Assembly (NCBI RefSeq): GCF_900115395.1
Contig: NZ_FOWE01000009.1
Span: 206,477 to 270,476 of the forward strand
From: Geodermatophilus obscurus
GTDB lineage: Bacteria; Actinomycetota; Actinomycetes; Mycobacteriales; Geodermatophilaceae
Length of the DNA: 64,000 nt
Direction: 5' to 3'
Shown here: piece after piece, positions 15,323 through 24,297 of the stretch
Position numbering within the stretch: the stretch's first letter is position 1
How the letters are laid out: every line of letters begins with the position of its first letter
Program-made: the position numbers and the translations under genes
Notes under the pieces: generated by a model
Seen by the model: only the letters and a program-made list of their open reading frames with translations
Told to the model about the DNA's origin: nothing
Database searches by the model: none

Positions 15323-16231
15323 TCACGGGTGCGGGCGGCGCAGGTCGGCCCGGACGCGCCGGGCCAGCGCCTCGGTGGCCTTGAGGTTGCCCCGCCCGCC
15401 GATCGCCGCGCCGACGAGCAGCGGCGCCGCCGTCCCGACGTTGCGGGCCAGCCGCCGCGTCAGCCGGCGGCTCAGCGAGCGCAGGCCCACCGTGCCCAGC
15501 ACGGCGCCCAGGCCCTGGCGGGCGCCGCTGTCGACGGCACGCTGGGAGGTCCAGCTGGCCAGGTAGGCCAGGGCCCGCTCGCGGTCGGTGCCGGCGGCGG
15601 CCCGGCCGTGCAGCTCGTGCAGCTCACCGAGCAGCACGACCTCGACGGCGGCGGTGAGCAGCGTCTCGGCACCCAGCTCCAGCGGCAGGGCGACCAGCGA
15701 CGGCGGCGCGAACCAGTGCGCCGCCGACAGCCCGCCGGTGGCCGCCCCGACAGCGGCGGTCAGCCGCGAGGCCCGCGCGGTCAGGGCGTCGGCGATCTCC
15801 TCCTCGGACAGGCCGGGGTGGGCCGCGCGGAGCTGGGCGGCGTCGCGGATGGGCAGCCTCGGCGCCGCCGCGGCGAGCAGCTCGGAGAGCACCGAGCCGG
15901 GGCTGCGCCCGCCGTCGTCCCCCGCGGGGGTGCCGGCGGGCACGTCCGCCCGCCGGCCGGCCGCCGCGGCCACCGCCATGACGGCGTCGCGCAGCAGGCC
16001 GGCGGTGGACCGGCGCTCGCCACCGGCCGCCGGACCGGCGTCGTCACCGAGGCCCAGCAGGCCGGCCACCGCGTCGGCGAGGGCCCGAGCGGCCCGGCCC
16101 GGGCCGGTGTCGGGGTCCGGCCAGGACGTGCCGGGCGACCCCGCGGCGGGGCCGTGGCCGGACGGCCGCTGCACCGGCCGCGGTGGCGGGACGTCCCTGG
16201 GCGCGCCGGTGCGCCCGCTGTCGCCGGTCAT
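15323..16231 (-). CDS. Conserved hypothetical protein, 302 aa, hydrophobic C-terminal half
   Basis: This protein has a disordered Pro/Gly-rich N-terminus (about 50 residues) and an Ala-rich helical remainder containing LSEEEIADALTARASRLTAAV, WFAPPSLVALPLELGAETLL and a Gly/Ala stretch LLVGAAIGGRGNLKATEALA reminiscent of membrane-associated EcsC-like proteins; the family is not recognised with confidence. Two in-frame ATGs occur (16237 and 16231). GGGAG abuts the first and is correctly spaced from the second, so 16231 is chosen. In mycobacteria a DUF3093 gene occupies a comparable place between dut and DUF4193; this protein does not look like it. Confidence 0.75.
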   Translation of the reverse strand: MTGDSGRTGAPRDVPPPRPVQRPSGHGPAAGSPGTSWPDPDTGPGRAARALADAVAGLLGLGDDAGPAAGGERRSTAGLLRDAVMAVAAAAGRRADVPAGTPAGDDGGRSPGSVLSELLAAAAPRLPIRDAAQLRAAHPGLSEEEIADALTARASRLTAAVGAATGGLSAAHWFAPPSLVALPLELGAETLLTAAVEVVLLGELHELHGRAAAGTDRERALAYLASWTSQRAVDSGARQGLGAVLGTVGLRSLSRRLTRRLARNVGTAAPLLVGAAIGGRGNLKATEALARRVRADLRRPHP

Positions 16232-16271
16232 CGACATCTCCCTCGGCGGGTCCGGTGGACTGTTGGAACGG

Positions 16272-16321
16272 CCACCCCCAGGGTCCCGCGCCGGCCGTGC
16301 GCGCGGCGTGGGGAGGGGTGG
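16272..16321 (-). terminator. Hairpin repeat downstream of the DUF4193 gene
   Basis: CCACCCC (16272-16278) pairs with GGGGTGG (16315-16321) around a GC-rich interior that can form a second helix. It is one copy of the dispersed inverted-repeat element also found at 28006-28056. It sits 9 bp after the DUF4193 stop, as expected for a terminator. Confidence 0.55.
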
Positions 16322-16329
16322 TCCTCCGA

Positions 16330-16632
16330 CTAGGCGGCGCAGTCGCGGCAGTAGTTCTCCCCGCCACGGGTGGCGGCCAGGCGGCTGCGGTGCTGCACGA
16401 GGAAGCACCGCGAGCAGGTGAACTCGTCCTCCTGCTTGGGCAGCACGCGGACGGTCAGCTCCTCGTTGGACAGGTCCGCTCCGGGCAGCTCGAGGCTCTC
16501 GTTGAAGTCCGTCTCGTCGACGTCGACCGAGCTGGACTGTGCCTCGGCGCGCCGGGCCTTGAGCTCCTCGAGGGAGTCCTCGCCGAGCTCGTCGGCCTCG
16601 TTGCGGCGCGGGGCGTCGTAGTCGGTGGCCAT
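16330..16632 (-). CDS. DUF4193 zinc-ribbon protein
   Basis: A 100-aa member of the DUF4193 family (Rv2699c equivalent). It starts MATDYDAPRR, has an acidic central region (VDVDETDFNESLELPGADLS) and ends in a four-cysteine zinc ribbon, CSRC about residue 73 and CRDC about residue 95. Family members are small actinobacterial proteins of unknown function. The ATG at 16632 has GGAGGGG about 7-9 nt upstream. It is monocistronic, followed by a hairpin. Confidence 0.92.
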   Translation of the reverse strand: MATDYDAPRRNEADELGEDSLEELKARRAEAQSSSVDVDETDFNESLELPGADLSNEELTVRVLPKQEDEFTCSRCFLVQHRSRLAATRGGENYCRDCAA

Positions 16633-16914
16633 GGGGTGTGCCCCTCCTCCGGGGTTCTCGCGGGCGGAACGCGCCCGCGTCGTGCGACGGCGGCGACGAC
16701 CGCCACCGTCCTGGCCGGCCGCTCGGGGCGGCCGCTGGTTCCGGGCCGGCCCCGCGCGGGTCCGGCCCTGCGGTCGGCCCGGTGCTGGACCGGCAGCCCC
16801 CCAACGCCGTGCGGTCCCGGTTTGTGCCCGCCCGCAGGACACCGGGGACGGCGGCGCGCGGACCGGCCCGGGACGGGCCCGTACGGGCCGGTCTGGGGGC
16901 GGAGCGCTGGAGGT

Positions 16915-16920
16915 TACCCT
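16915..16920 (+). promoter_or_regulatory. -10 element (TACCCT) of a leaderless gene
   Basis: TACCCT ends 7 nt before the GTG start at 16928 of the phosphotransferase gene. The 280-bp intergenic stretch upstream to DUF4193 contains no other recognisable feature. Confidence 0.5.
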
Positions 16921-16927
16921 GCGGCCC

Positions 16928-17971
16928 GTGTCGAGTGCCGTGGGAGCCGATCCCGCCGTCGTCGGTCCGTACCTCGCCTCCGTCCTCGCGGACGAGCGCT
17001 GGCGCGAGGTGACCGTCGACCTCATCGCCGCGGGCATGTCCAACCTCACCTACGTCGTCACCCCGGCCGGCGGTACGGCCGACGACGCCGTGATCCTGCG
17101 GCGCCCGCCGACCGGCGCGGTCCTCGCGACGGCGCACGACATGGCCCGCGAGCACCGGGTGATCAGCGCGCTCGGGCCCACCGCCGTGCCGGTGCCGCGG
17201 ACGCTGCACCTGTGCACCGACACCGACGTGCTCGGCGCGCCCTTCTACGTCATGGAGCGGGTGGTCGGCCTGCACGTCGTCGACGAGATCCCGCCCGGCT
17301 ACGCCGACGAGCCCGCGCAGCGCCGGCGGATCGGCGACGGGCTCGTCGACGTGCTCACCGACCTGCACGCCGTCGACCCCGAGGCGGTGGGGCTCGGCGA
17401 CTTCGGCCGGCCCGAGGGCTTCCTCGCCCGCCAGGTGCGCCGCTGGAGCAAGCAGTGGGACGCCACCCGCGACCGCGACCGCCCGCACATGGACGCCCTG
17501 GCGGCCCGGCTGGCCGACACCGTCCCCACCACGCAGCGGACCGGCATCGTCCACGGCGACTACCGGCTCGACAACTGCCTGCTCGACCCGGAGCGGCCCG
17601 GCGGCATCCGGGCGGTCCTCGACTGGGAGATGTCGACGCTGGGCGACCCGCTCACCGACATCGGGATGCTGTTCGTCTACTGGCCCGAGGCCGGCGAGAC
17701 GCGGCCGGTGCTCAGCCCGGTGACGACCCTGCCGGGCTTCCCGACCCGCCGGGAGATCGCGCAGCGCTACGCCGAGCGCAGCGGCGTCGACCTCGCCGAC
17801 CTGCACTGGTACGTCGGGTTCGCCTTCTTCAAGTTCGCGGCGATCGTCGCCGGCATCGTCGCCCGCTCGGCGGCCGGCGCGATGGCGGGCAAGGACACCT
17901 CCGGCTACGCCGACCGCATCGACCCGTGCGTCGAGCTGGGACGCGCCGCGCTGGAGGACGGTGTCCTCTGA
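16928..17971 (+). CDS. Phosphotransferase family protein (APH-like, acyl-CoA-dehydrogenase-associated type)
   Basis: A 347-aa aminoglycoside-phosphotransferase-fold protein. The Brenner motif is GIVHGDYRLDNCLL (catalytic Asp), the Mg-binding motif is VLDWEMSTLGDPLTDIG, and the N-lobe carries DDAVILRRPPTG with a Gly-rich loop before it. This resembles the FadE36/ACAD10-type kinases implicated in 4-hydroxy-acid catabolism rather than antibiotic resistance enzymes; that link is from family knowledge only. GTG 16928 is chosen because TACCCT lies 7 nt upstream (leaderless); the frame is open further 5' but without a ribosome site. Confidence 0.85.
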   Translation: MSSAVGADPAVVGPYLASVLADERWREVTVDLIAAGMSNLTYVVTPAGGTADDAVILRRPPTGAVLATAHDMAREHRVISALGPTAVPVPRTLHLCTDTDVLGAPFYVMERVVGLHVVDEIPPGYADEPAQRRRIGDGLVDVLTDLHAVDPEAVGLGDFGRPEGFLARQVRRWSKQWDATRDRDRPHMDALAARLADTVPTTQRTGIVHGDYRLDNCLLDPERPGGIRAVLDWEMSTLGDPLTDIGMLFVYWPEAGETRPVLSPVTTLPGFPTRREIAQRYAERSGVDLADLHWYVGFAFFKFAAIVAGIVARSAAGAMAGKDTSGYADRIDPCVELGRAALEDGVL

Positions 17972-18041
17972 GGCCCGCGACCGCCCCTAGACTCCGCGCG
18001 ACCCGCCGGTCCGGTCCAGGTGGGCGCCGAGGAGGACGAGC

Positions 18042-18590
18042 GTGAGCACCACCACCGACAGCCCTCCGGCCCGGCCGCGCAGGGACCGCCGCCCGGTGGG
18101 GCCGCTGGTCTTCCTCCTCGTGCTCGCCCTCGCCGCGCTCGGGGTGTGGTGGAAGGTCCTGTCCGACGAGGGGGCACGGGCCGAGGCCGACGAGGCCGCC
18201 TGCGCCACCGCCGCCGAGGCGCCGCCGTCGCTGGACCCGGGCACCGTGTCGGTGCGGGTGTTCAACGCCACCGACCGCGCCGGGCTGGCCAACGAGGTCG
18301 CCGCCCAGCTGCAGCAGCGCGGGTTCGTCGTCGACGAGATCGCCAACGACAGCAGCGACCGGGAGGTCACCGGCACCGGGGAGGTCCGGCACGGCCCGCG
18401 CGGCAGCGAGGCCGCCCGCTTCCTGGCCCTGTTCCTGCCGGGCGCCGGCTCCTTCCAGGACACCCGCGCCGACGCCCGGGTCGACCTGGTCGTCGGCCCG
18501 GACTTCACCGAGCTGACCCCGCCCGACCAGGTCGCGTCGACGCTCAGCCCGATCGCCAGCGCCGAGGCCGCCTGCTCCGAGCCCGTCTAG
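18042..18590 (+). CDS. LytR C-terminal-domain membrane protein (Cei-like)
   Basis: A 182-aa protein with one N-terminal transmembrane helix (residues 24-42, GPLVFLLVLALAALGVWWKV) and an extracytoplasmic LytR_C domain (about residues 65-170, VSVRVFNATDRAGLANEVAAQL ... DLVVGPDFTEL). By sequence and position before suhB-ppgK-sigA it matches Rv2700/Cei, a cell-envelope integrity protein. The GTG start has a GAGGAGG site 6-8 nt upstream, and a TAGACT -10 candidate lies at 17988-17993. Transcription ends at the hairpin repeat at 18594. Confidence 0.85.
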   Translation: MSTTTDSPPARPRRDRRPVGPLVFLLVLALAALGVWWKVLSDEGARAEADEAACATAAEAPPSLDPGTVSVRVFNATDRAGLANEVAAQLQQRGFVVDEIANDSSDREVTGTGEVRHGPRGSEAARFLALFLPGAGSFQDTRADARVDLVVGPDFTELTPPDQVASTLSPIASAEAACSEPV

Positions 18591-18593
18591 TCG

Positions 18594-18640
18594 AAGGACC
18601 CCCTCGCCCCCCACCGTGCCCTGCAAGGGGACCCGCGCGT
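18594..18640. terminator. Bidirectional terminator-like repeat
   Basis: Between the convergent Cei-like and suhB stops lies GAAGGACCCCCTCGCCCCCC followed by further GC-rich sequence with complementary CCTTG/CAAGG and GGGT/ACCC segments. It is another, plus-oriented copy of the dispersed element seen at 16272 and 28006. Confidence 0.45.
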
Positions 18641-19458
18641 CACCAGGGGGCGTGCAGGCGGTCGAGCAGCGCCAGGAGCGGCCCGGCCACGGTCTCCGGG
18701 GCGACGACGGCCATGGGCTCGGCGAACGGCCGGCCGCGCAGCCCGGCGACGACCAGGCCCGCCTCCGCGGCCACCAGTCCGGCGGCCGCGTGGTCCCACG
18801 GCTTGAGGTCGAGCTCGTAGTAGGCGTCGACCCGGCCGGCCACCGCCGAGCACATGTCCAGCGACGAGCAGCCGGCCCGGCGGATGTCGCGCACCTCGGG
18901 CAGCAGCTGCGCGACGACCGCCCCCTGTGCCCGGCGCTGCTCCGCGCGGTAGCCGAACCCGGTGGCGACGAGGGTGTGGCCGAGGGACGGCGGCCGCGTG
19001 CCGGTGAGCCGCACCGGCGTCGGGTCGGCGGCCGCCGTCAGGAACGCGCCGCCGCCCCGGGTGGCCGTGAACAGGTCCCCGCTGGGGACGTCGAGGACCG
19101 CGCCGGCCACCGGGACGCCGTCGACCTGCGCGGCGATGGACACCGCGTAGGGGCGCAGCCCGTAGAGGAAGTTGACCGTCCCGTCGATCGGGTCGACCAC
19201 CCAGCGCACCCCGGAGGTGCCCGCGCGGTCGGCCCCCTCCTCACCGAGCAGGCCGTCGTCGGGCCGGGCGCCCAGCAGCCGGCCGGTGATCAGCCGCTCG
19301 GAGGCGGTGTCGACCGCGGTGACGACGTCGGTCGGGCTGGACTTGACGTCGACGGCGGCCGCGGCCCGGCCCCGCTCGCGGGTGATCAGGTCCGCCGCCT
19401 CCCGGGCGGTGGCGACGGCGAGGTCGAGCAGGTCGGCGGGGGACGCGGCAGCACTCAC
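18640..19458 (-). CDS. suhB: Inositol monophosphatase family protein
   Basis: A 272-aa Mg2+-dependent, Li+-sensitive-type phosphatase that releases inositol from inositol-1-phosphate or acts on related phosphates; in actinobacteria inositol feeds phosphatidylinositol and mycothiol. Motifs visible are LLGEEG (metal-binding Glu), WVVDPIDGTVNFLYG (the DPIDGT metal loop) and the late KPWDHAAAGLVAAEAG. The start GTG 19458 follows CAGGAT with a 7-nt spacer, a leaderless arrangement. It is divergent from ppgK with only about 60 bp between, and is the Rv2701c positional equivalent. Confidence 0.92.
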   Translation of the reverse strand: MSAAASPADLLDLAVATAREAADLITRERGRAAAAVDVKSSPTDVVTAVDTASERLITGRLLGARPDDGLLGEEGADRAGTSGVRWVVDPIDGTVNFLYGLRPYAVSIAAQVDGVPVAGAVLDVPSGDLFTATRGGGAFLTAAADPTPVRLTGTRPPSLGHTLVATGFGYRAEQRRAQGAVVAQLLPEVRDIRRAGCSSLDMCSAVAGRVDAYYELDLKPWDHAAAGLVAAEAGLVVAGLRGRPFAEPMAVVAPETVAGPLLALLDRLHAPW

Positions 19459-19497
19459 CCGGGCGATCCTGCCCGAGCACCGGGCGCGACCACGGCG

Positions 19498-19517
19498 CCG
19501 GTCACTAGGGTGACCGG
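19498..19517. promoter_or_regulatory. Perfect 8-bp-arm palindrome over the ppgK -10 element
   Basis: CCGGTCAC and GTGACCGG flank TAGG. The TAGGGT at 19506-19511 reads as the ppgK -10 element and the right arm ends just before the GTG at 19519. A protein bound here would cover the promoter and start codon of ppgK and lie about 40 bp from the suhB start. Confidence 0.45.
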
Positions 19518-19518
19518 C

Positions 19519-20289
<771 letters not shown>

Positions 20290-20353
20290 CCCGACCGCCC
20301 CCTCCGGGCGAGGGGATGCGGCTCGAGTCGCTGGTCACACGGCGTCACGTCGC

Positions 20354-20359
20354 TACAAT
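20354..20359 (+). promoter_or_regulatory. sigA promoter -10 element (TACAAT)
   Basis: TACAAT stands out in the GC-rich region between ppgK and sigA and fits a strong housekeeping -10. It would give a leader of about 165 nt. No clear -35 hexamer is seen 16-18 bp upstream (the sequence there is TGGTCA). Confidence 0.55.
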
Positions 20360-20528
20360 GGAGGAGTCCCAGCCCGTCACCACCCAGCCGGGAGTCATCC
20401 CCCCTCCGCGTCGCGGCCAAACACCGCGCCGGTCCCTGGGACTCCCCGCTCCGCGGCCGACGGCCGGGGCCGCTACCCGGGAGCCGGTCCGCTCCCGGGG
20501 AACGCACCCAGCACGGGAAGGAACCTGA

Positions 20529-21911
<1,383 letters not shown>

Positions 21912-21923
21912 CGCGCCGGTCCC

Positions 21924-21964
21924 GCGCAGAGGCCCCGACCCCCCGAGGGTCGGGGCCTCTGCGC
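21924..21964 (+). terminator. Strong sigA terminator hairpin
   Basis: A perfect 17-bp stem (21924-21940 with 21948-21964, GCGCAGAGGCCCCGACC and its complement) closes a 7-nt loop CCCCGAG, 12 bp after the sigA stop. There is no T-run downstream. Confidence 0.85.
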
Positions 21965-22108
21965 GTCCGGGGACCCGAGATGCGGGCCGCCCGCCTGCGC
22001 CGGATCATCTCCGCAACGCCGCTCAGGGGCTCGACGAGCCGGGCGGTCGTCGTCCTCCCGAGGTCGCCGTGACGGCGTCGCCCGGGCCGACACACGGAGG
22101 TCCGTGCG

Positions 22109-23566
22109 GTGGACTTCATCGAGCAGCACCTGATCGCCCCCGTCTCGGACGTGCTGTGGACCTACGTGCTCGTCTACGTCCTGCTCGGGGTGGGTCTCTA
22201 CTTCGGGATCCGGACACGCTTCGTCCAGGTGCGGATGTTCGGCCGCATGATCCGGCAGATCACCTCCTCGAGGAGTGGCTCGGAGGGCGGGATCTCGTCC
22301 TTCCAGGCCTTCTGCGTCGGCCTGGCCTCGCGGGTGGGGACGGGGAACATCGCCGGCGTGGCCATCGCGCTCACCCTCGGTGGCCCCGGAGCGATCTTCT
22401 GGATGTGGGTCGTCGCCCTGGTGGGGATGGCGACCGCGCTCATCGAGGCGACGCTGGCGCAGATCTTCAAGATCCCGGCCGGTGACGGCAGCTTCCGCGG
22501 TGGCCCGGCCTTCTACATCGAGCGCGGCCTGGGCTCCCGGCGCGGGGGGATCCTCTTCGCCGTCCTGCTGATCTTCACGTTCGGCATCGCGTTCAACATG
22601 GTGCAGGCCAACACGATCAGCGACGTGCTGGCCGGCGGGCACGGGGTCGGCGAGTGGTGGTCCGCGGTCCTGCTCATGGTCCTCACCGCCTCGGTGGTGT
22701 TCGGCGGGGTCCGTCGCATCGCGCGGGTGGCCGAGTGGCTCCTCCCGGCGATGGCGCTGGCCTACGTCCTCCTCGCCGCCGTCATTATCGCGCTCAACGT
22801 GACGCAGGTGGGCGCTGTCCTCGGCCAGATCTTCTCGGCGGCCTTCGGCGTCGGCGAGGCAGCCGCCGGGATCACGGGTGGTCTCGCGGCGGCGCTGCTC
22901 AACGGCGCCAAGCGGGGACTGTTCTCCAACGAGGCGGGGATGGGCAGCGCCCCCAACGCGGCGGCGACCGCGACCACCAGCCACCCGGTGAAGCAGGGGC
23001 TGGTCCAGTCCCTCGGCGTCTTCGTCGACACGATCATCGTGTGCTCGGCGACGGCCTTCATCATCCTGTTCGCCGGATCGGCGGTGTACCGGCCCGGTGA
23101 GACCACGGAGGGGGCGTCCCTCACCCAGGCCGCGGTGGCCCACGAGCTGGGCAGCGGGACCACCTGGATCATGAGCGTCCTGATCTTCGTCTTCGCGTTC
23201 TCCTCGGTGCTCGGGAACTACTCCTACGCCGAGGTGAACATGACCTTCCTGCGCGCCCGGCCCGTGGCGCTGACGGTGTTCCGGGTCCTGGTCGTGGCCG
23301 TGGTGGGTGCCGGGGCGCTGCTCGAGCTGGCGACCGTGTGGGCACTGGCCGACGTCGCCATGGGCTTCATGGCGCTGGTCAACCTGGTGGCCCTGGTGCT
23401 GCTCGGCCGGTGGGCCCTCGGAGCGCTGCGCGACTACGAGCGCCAGGTGCGGGCCGGGCAGGACCCCGTCTTCCGCACCACCGACAACCCCGACCTGCCA
23501 GGGACCGTGACCGACAGCGTGTGGGGCTCCGACCGGACCGCCCGGTCCGCCGGACGCAGCGTCTGA
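22109..23566 (+). CDS. AGCS-family sodium:alanine (glycine) symporter
   Basis: A 485-aa integral membrane transporter of the alanine-or-glycine:cation symporter family, importing small neutral amino acids with Na+. Family hallmarks are LLGVGLYFGIRTRFVQVR near the N-terminus, SSFQAFCVGLASRVGTGNIA and VAIALTLGGPGAIFWMW, FNMVQANTISDVL, and GLFSNEAGMGSAPNAAATAT in the second half. About ten to eleven hydrophobic segments are visible. GTG 22109 has GGAGG 8 nt upstream. No linked enzyme gene indicates the substrate more closely. Confidence 0.93.
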   Translation: MDFIEQHLIAPVSDVLWTYVLVYVLLGVGLYFGIRTRFVQVRMFGRMIRQITSSRSGSEGGISSFQAFCVGLASRVGTGNIAGVAIALTLGGPGAIFWMWVVALVGMATALIEATLAQIFKIPAGDGSFRGGPAFYIERGLGSRRGGILFAVLLIFTFGIAFNMVQANTISDVLAGGHGVGEWWSAVLLMVLTASVVFGGVRRIARVAEWLLPAMALAYVLLAAVIIALNVTQVGAVLGQIFSAAFGVGEAAAGITGGLAAALLNGAKRGLFSNEAGMGSAPNAAATATTSHPVKQGLVQSLGVFVDTIIVCSATAFIILFAGSAVYRPGETTEGASLTQAAVAHELGSGTTWIMSVLIFVFAFSSVLGNYSYAEVNMTFLRARPVALTVFRVLVVAVVGAGALLELATVWALADVAMGFMALVNLVALVLLGRWALGALRDYERQVRAGQDPVFRTTDNPDLPGTVTDSVWGSDRTARSAGRSV

Positions 23567-23929
23567 CGCCGTGCCCGGGTGTGTCACCCGCGTTGCGGGA
23601 TGGTCACGATCTCACCCCAGTGGGCGGACGGGGCGGTGTACCGCGGCACCTGCCGGGTAGAGCGCGTAGCGTGGAGGTCGTAGAGACAGCAGCGGACCCA
23701 CGGCCGGAGACCACCCGGCGCACAGGCACCACCCGGCACCATCCCGAGACAGACCGGCACCACCCAGTGACGTCCCTGCTGAACCCCCCCACCAGTCCCA
23801 GCGGCCACCGGCTCACCACTCCCGGCGAGTCGACCGCAGTGACGGGAGGCACGGGAACAGAGAGGTCCATCCTGGCGCTGTGCTGGAGGCCGATCCGCAG
23901 CCGCGGGTCCGTGCGGTAGAGAGCGAGTG
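23567..23929. other. Intergenic region before the DUF7455 gene
   Basis: No gene is supported here. It contains several ACCACCCGGC-type direct repeats (about 23707-23775) and TAGAGC, TAGCGT and TAGAGA candidates for -10 elements at 23658-23925, so it is probably the promoter and leader of the small zinc protein downstream. Confidence 0.4.
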
Positions 23930-24154
23930 ATGACCCAGATGACCCAGACGCTGACGACGACCCCCGCCGCCGACGACCTGGTCGTTCCCTTCCACTGCGA
24001 CCGGTGTGGCGCGCTGGCCAAGGTGCGTGTCGTGCTCGCCAGCGGTAGCGACCTCGTCTTCTGCGGGCACCACGCTCGCGAGTACGAGTCCAAGCTCCGC
24101 GACATCGCCGTCGACATCATCGAGACAGACGGCGAGCAGCGCCTCGCGCACTGA
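23930..24154 (+). CDS. DUF7455 small zinc-finger-like protein
   Basis: A 74-aa protein with a Thr-rich start (MTQMTQTLTTTP), a CDRCGALAKVRV motif, a CGHH pair (FCGHHAREYESKL) and an acidic C-terminus. The Cys2-Cys/His arrangement suggests one bound zinc. Comparable small proteins lie near sigA/sigB in many actinobacteria. Starts at GTG 23927, ATG 23930 and ATG 23939 are all in frame; 23930 is used, but the ribosome-site evidence (GAGAGCGAG) does not discriminate. Function is unknown. Confidence 0.8.
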   Translation: MTQMTQTLTTTPAADDLVVPFHCDRCGALAKVRVVLASGSDLVFCGHHAREYESKLRDIAVDIIETDGEQRLAH

Positions 24155-24297
24155 ATGAGGCGCTATCGTCGCTCCCCGCGATGATGCCCTCACCCGACGC
24201 CGCCGCCGGTGTCCCCGATCCGCTTCCCGCGGACGGGGACCCGGCGGCTCCGTCGTTCCCGGGGACCCCCGGTCGACGGCGACCCGAGGAACCCCCG

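Noticed and set aside
20290..20528. Riboswitch or attenuator in the long sigA leader
   Set aside because: There are short GC-rich inverted repeats but no recognisable riboswitch core or leader peptide.
24181..24183. Upstream ATG as start of the VanW protein
   Set aside because: TATCGT lies 11 nt before it, but no ribosome site is present and the extra 39 residues are low-complexity; ATG 24298 has GAGGAA at correct spacing.
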